From positions 744,001-808,000 of the forward strand of contig NZ_JACHBY010000002.1 in assembly GCF_014200495.1 (NCBI RefSeq): a stretch of 64,000 nucleotides of DNA, in the 5' to 3' direction. Within the stretch, counting starts at the first letter, position 1. Every line of letters begins with the position of its first letter. This stretch comes from Mucilaginibacter geliditolerans. GTDB taxonomy: Bacteria; Bacteroidota; Bacteroidia; Sphingobacteriales; Sphingobacteriaceae. Below the pieces are notes generated by a model. The model did no database searches. It had not been told where the DNA came from and saw only the letters and a program-made list of their open reading frames with translations. Below, one piece after another: positions 26,719-34,985 of the stretch. Position numbers and translations under genes: made by a program.

Positions 26719-27981
26719 TTATTTGTTTAATATCAGTTCCTGCATATCGCCATAAGTATCATAGCTTGATGTGATCACTTTATCGCCAGGATGCAGGCCG
26801 CTGATCACTTCGTAATAGTCAGGACTTGCCCTGTTCAATTGCATATCGGCCCTGTAAGCTGTTTTACCATCGGCACTAACTTTAAATATCCAGTTACCAC
26901 CTGTTTGCTGGAAGAATCCTCCTTTAGGCAATAATATAGCTTGCGTTGCATCGCTCAAGGCTAGTCTTATCTGCAAAGTCTGTCCGTTTCTGATGCCTTG
27001 CGGTACTTGACCTACAAACTCCATATCTACCTGAAATTGTCCTGTTCCGGCCTTTACCTGGTCAAATACTTTCTTTATTTTCAGGTTATAGGTTTTATCA
27101 GCAAATTGAAAATCGCCCTTTAACCCTTTATAAACACGCGAAATATAGTGCTCATCAATGTTAACCCTTACCTTGAACCCAGATAAGACGTCAATTTCTC
27201 CTAAACGTTCTCCCTTTGTAATATTTTGTCCAACTTCAGAATCCATTGAGCTCAGCTGACCATCAACCGGTGCTTTTACCACAAGGTCGCCAACCTTTTG
27301 CTTCATCAGGTCTAAAGTACTTTTCATATTGGCATATGATTCCTGCGCCTGCTGTGCCTGTTGTTTTACTGATGTTGAATCCTGTTTCAGGATCTGGGCA
27401 TTTAGTTTTTCTTTGCGTAAGGCATAATCATAAGTATTTTGAGCTATCTGAAATTCCTGCAAGCCAATAGCCTTTTGCGCGTAAAGCTTCTGATCCAGTT
27501 TATAAACACGTGTCGCATCCCTGAACGCGTTATCAGCATCGGCCATGTTCTGTAATTTACCGATGGTATTTTGTTGTGCCTGATCACGCGAGATCTGCAT
27601 TTGAGTAAGCACGTTAAATACAGCAGTTTGTTGGTTAGCCAGGCTTAGTTCAAGGTCAAGGTCGGAGAGTTTCATGATGGGGTCACCGGCTTTCATCTGT
27701 GTGCCGTCCTCAACATAAAGCTTTTCAACACGGCCGCCTTCAACCGCATCCAAATAAATAGTAGTAATAGGCAGTACAACACCGTTAACAGGTATAGTTT
27801 CCTGAAAAGGGCCCTTTGTAACTTCACTAATAGTAATACGATCGGTATCAACATCCAGTTTACTCTTGCCACCCACACCTGTAACCACCACGAAAACGAT
27901 GAATATAACAAGCGCCGATACACCGGCAATTATCATTATTCGTTTATTGTTCCACTTCTTTTTTTCTATAATTCTGTCCAC
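26719..27981 (-). CDS. HlyD/RND-type membrane-fusion (periplasmic adaptor) protein
   Basis: This 420-aa protein has an N-terminal membrane anchor (about residues 15-36, IMIIAGVSALVIFIVFVVV). It then has a barrel-sandwich half-motif (GGRVEKLYVEDGTQMKAGD), a long helical hairpin rich in Q, A and K (about 110-225), the second lipoyl half (VKAPVDGQLSSMDSEVGQ) and a beta-barrel. This order is typical of MacA/HlyD adaptors that connect an inner-membrane exporter with an outer-membrane TolC-like channel. No TolC gene lies in the cluster; the one near 60 kb belongs to the RND operon. The start is the GTG at 27981. It is the first gene of the putative main unit and carries the enhancer-like block upstream. 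Confidence 0.93.
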   Translation of the reverse strand: MDRIIEKKKWNNKRIMIIAGVSALVIFIVFVVVTGVGGKSKLDVDTDRITISEVTKGPFQETIPVNGVVLPITTIYLDAVEGGRVEKLYVEDGTQMKAGDPIMKLSDLDLELSLANQQTAVFNVLTQMQISRDQAQQNTIGKLQNMADADNAFRDATRVYKLDQKLYAQKAIGLQEFQIAQNTYDYALRKEKLNAQILKQDSTSVKQQAQQAQESYANMKSTLDLMKQKVGDLVVKAPVDGQLSSMDSEVGQNITKGERLGEIDVLSGFKVRVNIDEHYISRVYKGLKGDFQFADKTYNLKIKKVFDQVKAGTGQFQVDMEFVGQVPQGIRNGQTLQIRLALSDATQAILLPKGGFFQQTGGNWIFKVSADGKTAYRADMQLNRASPDYYEVISGLHPGDKVITSSYDTYGDMQELILNK

Positions 27982-28019
27982 TGTTATAATTTATATTTCC
28001 ATAGTGATTACAAAAAGAT

Positions 28020-28116
28020 ATGCCACAAATTAAATAACTGTTTTTCAGCATTTTACATGCTAAATATCAAATTAAAGCGTACGCTTCTGTTACAGCAAGT
28101 GTACGGTTATGATACA
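28020..28116 (-). promoter_or_regulatory. Enhancer-like tandem dyads plus -24-like element upstream of the fusion-protein gene
   Basis: Sites lie at 28078-28094 (outer T replaced by C) and 28100-28116 (TGTACGGTTATGATACA on the plus strand), offset by 22 bp. TTGTGGCAT (minus reading of 28020-28028) lies 49 bp nearer the gene and 39 bp from its GTG start. Of the three copies this one comes closest to a sigma-54 -24 element (TGGCA). The divergent regulator gene starts about 230 bp away. Confidence 0.68.
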
Positions 28117-28125
28117 GTGATTTTA

Positions 28126-28346
28126 TGGTTCATTAGTTCACCGGTTCATTAGTTTATTGGTGTTAAGTTCGTAACTATATGATTTACAAGCAACATCTAT
28201 TTTCATATTTATATCTAGCATAAAAATTGTTGATTGGTTGACAGGTTCATAGTAAAATACAATACCCATTAATTAATGATACTTTAGTATTTTGCAATTG
28301 AATTGGTGTAAACTATGACACTAATGAACCTTGAACTAATGAACAA
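28126..28346. repeat. Octamer arms in the divergent promoter region of the regulator and exporter
   Basis: GGTTCATTAGTTCACCGG then TTCATTAGTTTATTGG lie at about 28129-28161. ACTAATGAACC and GAACTAATGAAC lie at about 28319-28345, directly before the regulator start codon. The AT-rich stretch between them (about 150 bp) holds no gene and no clear TAnnTTTG element. Confidence 0.65.
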
Positions 28347-28349
28347 ATA

Positions 28350-29705
28350 ATGATACTTAAAAAAGCTACCGTTTTAATTGTTGATGATGATACCGATGTG
28401 CTAACCGCAGTTAAGCTGCTGCTTAAAACCGAGGCGCAGGAAGTGATCACCGAGAAAAACCCGGAAAATTTAAACTGGCTTTTGCAGCGCAACCAGGTTG
28501 ATCTTGTTTTACTGGATATGAACTTTAACAGCGCCATTAACACCGGCAATGAGGGCTTATACTGGCTTAAAAAGATAAAAGAATGGAAGCCCAACGTATG
28601 TGTGATAATGATCACAGCTTATGGCGATATTGACCTGGCAGTACGGTCACTAAAAGAAGGCGCTGATGATTTTGTGGTAAAGCCATGGCACAACGAAAAG
28701 CTGATAACTACCATAAAAGACCTGCTTGATAAACAGGAGGGTGTAAAACCTGCTAAAACATCTGTCAAAAGTTCAAATGGGGGAACATCTATCCTGGGTG
28801 AATCGGATGTGATGCAGGATATTTTTTATAAGGTGAATAAAATTGCCCCTACCGATGCCAATATATTGCTATTAGGCGAAAACGGTACCGGCAAGGATTT
28901 GATGGCAAAAGCTATTCATGAACGTTCGTTACGTGCCGATAAACCATTTGTTAAGGTTGATGTGGGCGCGCTTACCGATACTTTGTTCGAGAGTGAACTG
29001 TTCGGGCATAAAAAGGGCGCGTTTACTGATGCCCGCGAGGACCGTACCGGTAGATTTGAGGATGCACAGGGCGGTACTTTATTTTTAGATGAGATTGGGA
29101 ACATTACCCTACAGCAACAAGCCAAGCTATTAACCGTATTACAAAACAGGCAGGTAACGCGTTTAGGTACCAATAAGGCTGTTGATATTGATATCAGACT
29201 GATATGCGCAACCAATTTACCTTTAAGCGAACTGGCTAATGAGAACCGTTTCCGTAAGGATTTGATATACCGTATCAACACCGTTGAAATTAATATGCCG
29301 CCATTGCGCAGGCGTAGCGAGGACATTGTAGTACTAGCACGGCATTTTTCAAAAATGTATGCTACTAAATACCTTAAACCGGCGATGGATTTTGAACCGG
29401 CAGCTTTACAAAAACTACGGATGTACAACTACCCGGGTAATGTAAGGGAGCTGCAATACACCATTGAACGCGCCGTTATTATGGCCGACGACCATATAAT
29501 GCATGCCGATGACCTGATATTTTCGATACTGGAAAACCCGGCCGATACAACTCCTGACAATGACAATGTGCCTTTAAGCATCATGGAAAAAAATGCCATT
29601 TTAAAGGTAATTGAAAAACACAACGGCAACATTACCCGGGCAGCAAAAGAGCTTGGCCTAACACGTACCGCCTTATACCGCAGATTGAGCAAATATGATA
29701 TTTAA
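28350..29705 (+). CDS. Sigma-54-type (NtrC family) response regulator
   Basis: This 451-aa protein begins with a receiver domain (acidic DDD at residues 12-14, phosphoacceptor D56 in LLDMN, K in VVKPW). The central AAA+ domain has Walker A GENGTGKD, Walker B LFLDEIGN and a sensor region. The C-terminus is a Fis-type helix-turn-helix (NGNITRAAKELGLTRTALYRR). The sigma-54 contact loop reads GAFTDA instead of the canonical GAFTGA. The kinase gene overlaps its end by 11 bp, so the two are cotranscribed. Divergent orientation to the exporter genes, and three upstream sites of NtrC-like size and symmetry, suggest that it activates them. That target assignment is an inference. Confidence 0.95.
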   Translation: MILKKATVLIVDDDTDVLTAVKLLLKTEAQEVITEKNPENLNWLLQRNQVDLVLLDMNFNSAINTGNEGLYWLKKIKEWKPNVCVIMITAYGDIDLAVRSLKEGADDFVVKPWHNEKLITTIKDLLDKQEGVKPAKTSVKSSNGGTSILGESDVMQDIFYKVNKIAPTDANILLLGENGTGKDLMAKAIHERSLRADKPFVKVDVGALTDTLFESELFGHKKGAFTDAREDRTGRFEDAQGGTLFLDEIGNITLQQQAKLLTVLQNRQVTRLGTNKAVDIDIRLICATNLPLSELANENRFRKDLIYRINTVEINMPPLRRRSEDIVVLARHFSKMYATKYLKPAMDFEPAALQKLRMYNYPGNVRELQYTIERAVIMADDHIMHADDLIFSILENPADTTPDNDNVPLSIMEKNAILKVIEKHNGNITRAAKELGLTRTALYRRLSKYDI

Positions 29706-31059
29706 CCGTTACGAGTGGCGACTTTTGCTGCGCATACTCTTCCTGTTTATTACATTAACTGCAACAGCGTTTATAATTGTTGCAGACAAGACCTGGTATT
29801 TGTATTTAGCAGTAACCATACCACTGCTTATTTATGAAACGCTTGATCTGATCCGCTTTCAGAAAAAGGCGCAGGATGAGGTGAGCCAGTTTGTGGAATC
29901 TATCCACTACCGTGATTTTTCGCGCCATTTTGATGTGCGCAAGGCCCCAAATGAGTTGAAGCCATTGCGTAAGGGTTTTAATGAGATCAATTCAACATTT
30001 AAACTCATCAGTCGCGAGCGGGAAACTCAGTATCATTACCTGCAAAAAATATTGGAACTGGTTGATACCGGTATACTGTCATACGAACTGGAAACGGGCG
30101 ATACAGGCTGGATAAACGAAGCCTTTAAGCAATTAATAGGTGTCCCCTACCTGAAAACTATCCACTCGCTTGAGAAACGCGAGCCAGATCTGTACAAGGA
30201 AGTGATCGCCCTTAAGCCCGGCGACAGCAAGATAGTCACCATGACCCGCAACCAACAATTGATTAAAATTTTGGTTACCGCCAGCATACTGCGCAGTGAT
30301 GAAAAACTCTCAAAACTGGTGGCCTTTCAAAATGTGAGCGAAGCCCTGGACGAAACGGAATCAAAGGCATGGCAAAAGCTGCTGAATGTAATGACACATG
30401 AGATCATGAACTCGGTAGCGCCCATATCATCATTAGCTGACACTTTGAAAAACCGGTTGAAAAGCCCCGAGATTGCCAACAGCCCAGTAAGCAGCGAACT
30501 GGAAGACCTGGAACTGGGGATCGACACTATAAAACGCCGGAGCGAGGGCTTGCTTAAATTTACCGAAAGCTATCGCAGCCTCAACAAAATAACCAAGCTC
30601 GATCTAACTAAAATACTGGTGCGTAACCTGTTCGAGAACCTGAGCAATTTAATGCGCCCCACCTTAGAGAAAAAGCATATAGAATTAGAGATCATCCTCC
30701 GCGACCCGGCGCTCGCCATTGAGGCGGATATTAACCTGATTGAACAGGTGCTCATTAACCTTTTGGTAAATGCCATTGAAGCTGTAAAGGACAGGGAAGA
30801 ACCACGCATCATCCTATCCGCAGAAATGCAAAGCAACAACAAAACGCTGGTTAAAGTATCCGATAATGGCCTTGGTATGCCGCCTGAATTGCTGGACAAG
30901 ATCTTTATCCCATTCTTCAGCACCCGCAAAACGGGCAGCGGTATCGGGTTAAGCTTATGCAAGCAGATCATGCTGCTGCATAAGGGTAATATCCAGGTGC
31001 AATCAACAGAAGGCGTGGGTTCGGCATTTGTGATGCAGTTCAGTCCGCAGGGGCAGTAG
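29695..31059 (+). CDS. Sensor histidine kinase with PAS-like region
   Basis: This 454-aa membrane kinase has two membrane segments within the first 55 residues with almost no periplasmic loop, so it may sense the membrane or a cytoplasmic signal. A PAS-like segment follows (about 105-215). HisKA has H235 in MTHEIMNSVAPISS. HATPase_c has N-box NLLVNAIEAV, G1 DNGLGM and G2 GSGIGLSL. The plan resembles NtrY-like kinases that pair with NtrC-family regulators. The start ATG lies inside the end of the regulator gene, implying translational coupling. Confidence 0.93.
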   Translation: MIFNRYEWRLLLRILFLFITLTATAFIIVADKTWYLYLAVTIPLLIYETLDLIRFQKKAQDEVSQFVESIHYRDFSRHFDVRKAPNELKPLRKGFNEINSTFKLISRERETQYHYLQKILELVDTGILSYELETGDTGWINEAFKQLIGVPYLKTIHSLEKREPDLYKEVIALKPGDSKIVTMTRNQQLIKILVTASILRSDEKLSKLVAFQNVSEALDETESKAWQKLLNVMTHEIMNSVAPISSLADTLKNRLKSPEIANSPVSSELEDLELGIDTIKRRSEGLLKFTESYRSLNKITKLDLTKILVRNLFENLSNLMRPTLEKKHIELEIILRDPALAIEADINLIEQVLINLLVNAIEAVKDREEPRIILSAEMQSNNKTLVKVSDNGLGMPPELLDKIFIPFFSTRKTGSGIGLSLCKQIMLLHKGNIQVQSTEGVGSAFVMQFSPQGQ

Positions 31060-31094
31060 AAATTTTGGCTAGTAGATCCTATACTTATTATTTA

Positions 31095-31375
31095 TTATCC
31101 GTTGGCTAAAGCCAACGGCAATGAATTATTACCTCCTAGTTTCCCGCCCGTTCAAGCGTCCACGCTTGAATGCTATTTTTTGTAAGCGTCTACGCTTATC
31201 TGCATTAAAACAAAATGATTTTGAAGGACTTTTAGCGTGGACGCTAAAAGTCTTTTTTATTCAAGCGTGGACGCTTGAACGGGCGGTGTAGCGCCAGTCA
31301 ACAAATAATAATTTCATTGCCGTCCCATTCATGGGACGGTATAAATAAAGTAAAATTTGGCTTTAGCCCCACTAT
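31095..31375. repeat. Nested palindromic element with four AAGCGT/ACGCTT cores
   Basis: This 280-bp intergenic block has nested inverted repeats. A perfect 27-bp arm beginning CCGCCCGTTCAAGCG (about 31147-31173) is matched by its complement at about 31261-31287. Outside these lie GGCAATGAATTATTA and TAATAATTTCATTGCC. Four internal palindromes share the form AGCGT-NN-ACGCT, and there are end hairpins TTGGCTAAAGCCAA and CCGTCCCATTCATGGGACGG. It lies between the kinase stop and the reductase promoter and contains no ORF. Confidence 0.8.
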
Positions 31376-31403
31376 CTAATAGATGATTTATTCCCGCAAA
31401 TTA

Positions 31404-31411
31404 TAATTTTG
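31404..31411 (+). promoter_or_regulatory. TAnnTTTG -7 element of the FMN reductase gene
   Basis: TAATTTTG matches the Bacteroidetes -7 consensus and ends six bases before the ATG. The predicted transcript would have a leader of only a few bases. Confidence 0.5.
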
Positions 31412-31417
31412 TCATCA

Positions 31418-31942
31418 ATGAACAAAACCATCTTTGCCATATCCGGCAGCCTCCGTAGCGGCTCATCAAATCATAATATCCTTAAATTTTTAGGGACGAT
31501 GGCGCCTGCTGATGTCGATTACACCATCTACAATAATTTGGCACAAATACCACCATTTGACCCCGGACTGGATAATGATACTCCGCCAGAAACCGTAACC
31601 GAACTAAGAAATTTCATAACCCATGCCGATGCTGTTATCATCTGCACACCTGAATATGCCTTTGGTGTGCCCGGTCAGCTTAAAAATGCTTTAGACTGGC
31701 TGGTATCCAGCAGTACATTAGTTGATAAACCGGTGGCGTTGATCACCGCATCATCAGTTGGTAATAACGCGCATGCCGCGCTGTTGCTTACCCTGGGCGC
31801 ATTATCTGCAAATGTTATAGAAGAGGCTACCCTGCTTATCCCCTTTATCCGCGCTAAAATGGATAATGCAGGTAATATTACTGATGAGCCAACTAAAAAA
31901 GAGCTGGAAAACGTGTTTAATAGATTATTGACGCAGCTTTAG
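31418..31942 (+). CDS. NADPH-dependent FMN reductase family protein
   Basis: This 174-aa flavodoxin-fold protein has the FMN phosphate loop GSLRSGSSNHNIL near the N-terminus and PEYAFGVPGQLKNALDWL in the middle. Both are typical of the NAD(P)H:FMN/quinone/azo reductase family (PF03358). It is presumably a cytoplasmic flavoenzyme that reduces FMN, quinones or similar acceptors; the true substrate cannot be read from sequence. The ATG at 31418 is chosen over the in-frame TTG at 31409 because it opens the usual MNKTIFAISGS N-terminus. The gene converges with the barrel protein and overlaps it by four bases at the stop codons. Confidence 0.9.
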   Translation: MNKTIFAISGSLRSGSSNHNILKFLGTMAPADVDYTIYNNLAQIPPFDPGLDNDTPPETVTELRNFITHADAVIICTPEYAFGVPGQLKNALDWLVSSSTLVDKPVALITASSVGNNAHAALLLTLGALSANVIEEATLLIPFIRAKMDNAGNITDEPTKKELENVFNRLLTQL

Positions 31943-32565
31943 AGTATCTGGTATGATATGCTTAACTCAAACAAACTCATGCGGGTATGTGAGTATTGGT
32001 AGTTGCTGTAAGCTATCTTATTAAGACCACCTTCATAACGCAGGTCTACGCCCACCCTGTCAAAATCAGCACCAACGCCAAATACCCAGGCATAGTTTAT
32101 ATTTTTATAATCCAGCTTCACAAAGTCGTTATCAGTAAAAGTAGTTGTTGTTGATGGATAAACCTGCTTGTTAGTTATATCAAATGAAAATAAAGGGCCC
32201 GTATATACCCTCCCTGTTATATTAAAAATCTCACCTTTTGCAACGGCCAATAAGGGCACATCAATACTGGTAAAGCTGGCACTGTTTGTGGTGTGAGTAA
32301 AGGTATTGTCGGTAATTTTAACATTCTTATCGGTTAAATACACCTCGGGCTGAAAAGCAAAAACATCGCCGCCTATCCTACCCCAAATACCAAACTGGTA
32401 GCCCATTTTATTGGTATTATTATAAACACCATTTTGCGGAAGGTACGATAAATTTGCTCCTGCTTTAACGCCAAAAGCTATATCTGGCGAGGATTGTCCT
32501 AACTGCGCAAATGCCATCCCGGCAAATGACAGACACATTGTGATAGTAAGTAAGGTCTTTTTCAT
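31939..32565 (-). CDS. PorT-like outer-membrane beta-barrel protein
   Basis: This 208-aa protein has a clear signal peptide (MKKTLLTITMCLSFAGMAFA, cut after AFA) followed by alternating hydrophobic strands, GVKAGANLSYLP near the mature N-terminus and a C-terminal strand ending in aromatic and hydrophobic residues (LFELSISYQIL). This matches the Bacteroidetes outer-membrane beta-barrel (PorT/OMP_b-brl_2) family. No specific function can be assigned. The stop overlaps the convergent reductase gene. Confidence 0.85.
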   Translation of the reverse strand: MKKTLLTITMCLSFAGMAFAQLGQSSPDIAFGVKAGANLSYLPQNGVYNNTNKMGYQFGIWGRIGGDVFAFQPEVYLTDKNVKITDNTFTHTTNSASFTSIDVPLLAVAKGEIFNITGRVYTGPLFSFDITNKQVYPSTTTTFTDNDFVKLDYKNINYAWVFGVGADFDRVGVDLRYEGGLNKIAYSNYQYSHTRMSLFELSISYQIL

Positions 32566-32774
32566 GTCGGTTAATTATTTACAACCAATTTAAGGTTTTA
32601 GTTAATGGCAATAGGGTGCCATTATAAACTTAACTGTTGAGCTCTACAGTTAAGTTTCTGCTTTTTATGAAAAAACATTTGTTCATGTCTGATATTTTAT
32701 TTATTCACCGTTTTTTATACCCTGATATGCTATTAGCTTTAAACTTTCTACCTTAAACTTTCAACTCAAGGTAC

Positions 32775-32807
32775 TGCCAATTTGACAACCTTGTTCCTTT
32801 TGGAACA
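32775..32807 (+). promoter_or_regulatory. Two dyads upstream of htpG
   Basis: TGCCAATTTGACA is a near-perfect 6-1-6 dyad. Five bases later TGTTCC-TTTT-GGAACA is a perfect 6-4-6 dyad. They lie 54-86 bp before the htpG start codon and are candidates for heat-shock control. I see no CIRCE element. Confidence 0.45.
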
Positions 32808-32860
32808 GGCATTGATATAGTACGAGCACAATCATTAATTAAACAATACAAGAAAATATT

Positions 32861-34744
32861 ATGCAAGAAAAAGGAACGATTTCGATACATACCGAGAACA
32901 TTTTCCCGATAATTAAGAAGTTCTTATACTCCGATCATGAGATATTTTTGCGCGAGCTGGTATCAAATGCGGTAGATGCAACACAAAAAATTAAACGCCT
33001 TGCCTCATTGGGTCAGTACAACGGCGAACTTGGCGACCTACGCGTAGAGGTTGCTTTTGATGCAGACAAAAAGACAATCACCATATCCGACAATGGTTTG
33101 GGTATGACAGCCGATGAAATTAAAAAGTACATTAACCAGATAGCATTTTCGGGTGCTACTGAGTTTATGGAAAAATTTAAGGAAGCTAAAGATGCCAACG
33201 AGATCATAGGTCGCTTTGGTTTGGGCTTCTACTCGGCATTTATGGTGGCTGATAGGGTTGAAATACAAACCCTGAGCTACCAGGATGGCGCTGAGCCGGC
33301 TTACTGGGTATGCGATGGCAGCACCGAGTTTGAAATTGGCGAAGGTACTTTGGCTGAACGCGGTACAGAAATAACCCTGCACGTTAACCAGGAAGGTGAA
33401 GAATTTTTAAGCGAACACCGCCTACAGGAGATTTTGGATAAGTATTGCAAATTCCTACCCGTGCCTATTAAATTCGGCACAAAAACCCAGGAAGAAGAAG
33501 ATGGTGTTGATGAAGAAGGCAAACCAAAATATATTTCAGTTGCCGTTGATAATATTATTAACGACACCAATCCTATCTGGACAAAAGCTCCATCTGAACT
33601 GAAAGATGAGGACTACCTAAATTTCTACAAAGAACTTTATCCATTCTCTGAAGAACCATTGTTCTGGATCCACCTGAATGTGGATTATCCGTTCAATTTA
33701 ACAGGTGTGCTTTATTTCCCTAAGCTGAAGAACGATTTCGAGGTACAAAAAAATAAGATCAAGCTTTTCTCGCGCCAGGTATTTATTACCGACGAGGTGA
33801 AAGACATTGTGCCTGAATTTTTAATGTTGCTACATGGTGTTATTGATTCACCGGATATCCCGCTGAACGTATCGCGCAGCTTTTTACAAGCCGATAGCAA
33901 TGTTAAAAAGATCAACAGCTACATTACCAAAAAAGTGGCTGATAAACTGGCTGAGCTTTTCAAAAGCGACCGCAAAGCTTACGAAGAAAAATGGAGCGAC
34001 ATTGGCGTTTTCGTAAAATACGGCATGATAACCGAAGAGAAATTTTATGATAAAGCCAAAGACTTTGTTTTGCTGACCAGCACCACAAAAGAAAACTTCA
34101 CTTTAGAAGAATACAAGGAGAAAGTAGCTCCGGTACAAACTGATAAGGATGACCGTTTGGTGTATATCTATACTAATGATCCATCAAAACAGGATGCATT
34201 TATCCAATCAGCTAATAAAAAGGGTTATGATGTGTTGCTGATGGATACACCTATTGATACCCACTTTATCAGTCAGCTGGAGCAAAAGCTTGAAAAAACA
34301 TCTTTAAAACGTGTTGATGCTGATGTTGCCGATAAACTGATCAACAAAGGCGAAGCACCTGAAAGTGTTTTAACCGAAGAACAGGTTACCAAAGTGAAAT
34401 CAATTTTTGACAAGGCCATAAACAAGCCAGCCTTTAAGGTTGAACTGGAAAGCCTTAACCCTGATGAACTGCCAGTAACCGTAACTATGGACGAATTTAT
34501 GCGCCGCATGAAGGATATGGCAGCAATGGGTGGCGGCATGGGCTTTTATGGCAACATGCCCGATAACTATAAAGTTGTAGTTAATGGCAACCACAAACTC
34601 ATCAGCCGTATTTTGGGCGATGAAAACGAAGAAGTACAGGCACAATTGGCTAAACAAGCCTTTGATCTGGCCCTGCTTTCGCAAGGCCTGTTAAAGGGCG
34701 CTGAGCTTACCGAGTTTGTTAACAGAAGTGTTAATTTGATATAA
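32861..34744 (+). CDS. htpG: Molecular chaperone HtpG (Hsp90)
   Basis: This 627-aa cytosolic Hsp90 chaperone has an N-terminal GHKL ATPase domain (FLRELVSNAVDAT near residue 30, DNGLGM, GRFGLGFYS). A middle domain with the catalytic-loop region (NVSRSFLQAD) follows, and then the C-terminal dimerisation domain. The length matches bacterial HtpG, and the eukaryotic MEEVD tail is absent as expected. The gene stands alone with its own upstream region and a strong terminator directly after it. A methionine/glycine-rich stretch (MAAMGGGMGFYGNM, about residue 550) lies in the C-terminal domain. Confidence 0.98.
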   Translation: MQEKGTISIHTENIFPIIKKFLYSDHEIFLRELVSNAVDATQKIKRLASLGQYNGELGDLRVEVAFDADKKTITISDNGLGMTADEIKKYINQIAFSGATEFMEKFKEAKDANEIIGRFGLGFYSAFMVADRVEIQTLSYQDGAEPAYWVCDGSTEFEIGEGTLAERGTEITLHVNQEGEEFLSEHRLQEILDKYCKFLPVPIKFGTKTQEEEDGVDEEGKPKYISVAVDNIINDTNPIWTKAPSELKDEDYLNFYKELYPFSEEPLFWIHLNVDYPFNLTGVLYFPKLKNDFEVQKNKIKLFSRQVFITDEVKDIVPEFLMLLHGVIDSPDIPLNVSRSFLQADSNVKKINSYITKKVADKLAELFKSDRKAYEEKWSDIGVFVKYGMITEEKFYDKAKDFVLLTSTTKENFTLEEYKEKVAPVQTDKDDRLVYIYTNDPSKQDAFIQSANKKGYDVLLMDTPIDTHFISQLEQKLEKTSLKRVDADVADKLINKGEAPESVLTEEQVTKVKSIFDKAINKPAFKVELESLNPDELPVTVTMDEFMRRMKDMAAMGGGMGFYGNMPDNYKVVVNGNHKLISRILGDENEEVQAQLAKQAFDLALLSQGLLKGAELTEFVNRSVNLI

Positions 34745-34770
34745 TCTATTACGAATTGCACGAATATGGA

Positions 34771-34797
34771 AAGCCACTCTTAGGAGTGGCTTTTTTG
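34771..34797 (+). terminator. Rho-independent terminator of htpG
   Basis: AAGCCACTC, a four-base loop and GAGTGGCTT form a 9-bp stem followed by a run of T. It begins 27 bp after the htpG stop codon. Confidence 0.85.
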
Positions 34798-34816
34798 TTG
34801 TACCCAGCCCCCCGCA

Positions 34817-34901
34817 TGTCATTGCGAGCGATAGCGCGGCAACCTCGTCGCTTGCAGAGGAACGCGACGAGGTTGCTGCGTCGTTCCTCCTCGCAATGAC
34901 A
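34817..34901. repeat. Dispersed palindrome family I, copy 1
   Basis: An 85-bp inverted repeat with ends GTCATTGCGAG and CTCGCAATGAC and internal arms around CAACCTCGTCGC. Two more copies occur in this window. It is REP-like with no coding capacity. Confidence 0.85.
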
Positions 34902-34985
34902 TAATTTTTTCAAATCAATAAATTATTCCATAACTTTAAATCGATAACACCATTTTTTACGTTATACCTATATAAACCATTCACC

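Noticed and set aside
28916..29428. Minus-strand open frame of 170 codons opposite the response regulator
   Set aside because: It is antisense to the AAA+ domain, whose motifs fix the real frame; composition is serine-rich as typical of shadows.
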